Origin: an uncultured Bacilli bacterium
Lineage (GTDB): Bacteria > Bacillota_I > Bacilli_A > RF39 > UBA660
Length of the DNA stretch: 5,390 nucleotides
Direction: 5' to 3'
Assembly: GCA_944351345.1 (NCBI GenBank)
Contig: CALVPO010000093.1
Coordinates: forward strand, 1-5,390
Numbering within the stretch: the stretch's first letter is position 1; the number at the start of each line of letters is the position of its first letter. The notes beneath the pieces are model-generated. The model was not told where the DNA came from and did no database searches. It saw nothing but the letters and a program-made list of their open reading frames with translations. A program made the position numbers and the translations under genes. Below, piece by piece: positions 5,143 through 5,390 of this stretch.

Positions 5143-5161
5143 TTAAAAAAGTATTTTTTAA
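5143..5161 (+). other. AT-only hairpin between regulator and recombinase genes
   Basis: TTAAAAAA (5143-5150) and TTTTTTAA (5154-5161) pair around a 3-base loop. Without G-C pairs it would be a poor terminator, at most a partial attenuator between the two genes. Confidence 0.3.
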
Positions 5162-5203
5162 GAAAATTTTTAATAGACTTTAGTATGGAAGGGATATGCT
5201 TAT

Positions 5204-5390
5204 ATGAATTTAGAGATATTAAAAAATATATTACAATTAGATAATAATATTAGTCCTTCTATTATTGCTAATTCTATTATTATATATCTTAGGAAGTCCA
5301 GGAGAGATTCTGATTATTTTAAGGACGAGTCTGTATTAAGGACTTTGGAAAGACATGAGAAACAGCTTCAGGAATGGGCTGTTAAGGTAT
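5204..5390 (+). CDS. Large serine recombinase, N-terminal 62 residues (3' end outside window)
   Basis: The frame starts at ATG 5204 with GGAAGGGAT nine bases upstream and is open to the edge. After a 24-residue leader (MNLEILKNILQLDNNISPSI and on) comes SIIIYLRKSRRDSD, the first strand of a serine-recombinase catalytic domain. Arg30 and the nucleophile Ser32 lie in the Y-R-S pattern. It continues with ESVLRTLERHEKQLQEWAVK, matching the conserved TL-RH---L---A helix of large serine integrases such as SpoIVCA and SprA. These enzymes cut both strands at short att sites and integrate or excise elements, with excision needing a directionality factor. The leader before the first strand is longer than usual. 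ATGs at 5185 and 5196 are in other frames. The gene should continue for roughly 450-500 more codons; its completeness cannot be judged here. It is the likely recombinase for the insertion in cotJC. Confidence 0.85.
   Translation, partial: MNLEILKNILQLDNNISPSIIANSIIIYLRKSRRDSDYFKDESVLRTLERHEKQLQEWAVKV

Larger units (their letters stand above)
3265..5390. mobile_element. Left part of an element inserted in cotJC (serine-recombinase family, right end outside window)
   Basis: The element is inferred from three facts: cotJC is broken inside a conserved motif, unrelated small genes follow including a holin-like membrane protein, and a large serine recombinase begins at 5204. The first gene set points back toward the junction and a second set points away from it. 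The content visible here (small regulators, membrane proteins, recombinase) suits a prophage, a prophage remnant or a skin-like sporulation-intervening element. No phage structural gene is seen in this window. The right end and the cotJC 3' fragment should lie beyond 5390. Confidence 0.72.

Noticed and set aside
5133..5160. TGA read as tryptophan (code 4)
   Set aside because: All tryptophans in the conserved motifs use TGG, and the LytTR domain ends naturally at the TGA at 5133-5135.

Overview
The window reads as chromosome from a very AT-rich, endospore-forming Firmicute. The evidence is a cotJB/cotJC spore-coat pair, AGGAGG-type ribosome binding sites, strong A/T third-position bias, and three copies of the Spo0A-box heptamer TGTCGAA. 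TGG encodes tryptophan throughout, so the standard bacterial code fits. I cannot place it at genus level; a gut-type Bacilli or Clostridia lineage is plausible.

Layout. (1) Positions 1-412, minus: the 5' part of an unrecognised protein that runs off the left edge and is less AT-rich than its neighbours. (2) 482-2384, minus: a XerD-like tyrosine recombinase preceded by a probable SAM-binding protein of DUF3419/BtaA type. (3) 2502-3267, plus: a spore-coat pair, a CotJB protein carrying a CotJA-like N-terminal segment, then cotJC. CotJC stops after 69 codons, directly behind the ExxH metal-ligand motif, followed by a cluster of in-frame stops. (4) From about 3265 to the right edge: what looks like one end of a mobile element. 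It holds a minus-strand set of small genes (a 58-aa HTH-like protein, a holin-like membrane protein, a two-helix membrane protein, a small charged protein). A plus-strand pair diverges from them: a LytTR-type response regulator and the N-terminus of a large serine recombinase, which runs off the right edge.

Interpretation. A serine-recombinase element sits inside the manganese-catalase-like coat gene cotJC. Three of the five metal ligands lie on the 5' fragment; the other two must lie on a 3' fragment beyond this window, if it still exists. This resembles known sporulation-intervening elements (skin in sigK, SPbeta in spsM), in which excision in the mother cell rebuilds the coat or sigma gene. 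The 58-aa protein next to the junction sits behind three TGTCGAA boxes at exact 10-bp spacing, framed by a perfect 14-bp inverted repeat that supplies a -10-like sequence facing outward on each side. It is therefore a candidate Spo0A-controlled recombination directionality factor. The system would be one in which sporulation entry (Spo0A) and perhaps the LytTR regulator license excision and restore cotJC. The truncation, the recombinase and the boxes are seen directly; excision and its regulation are inference.
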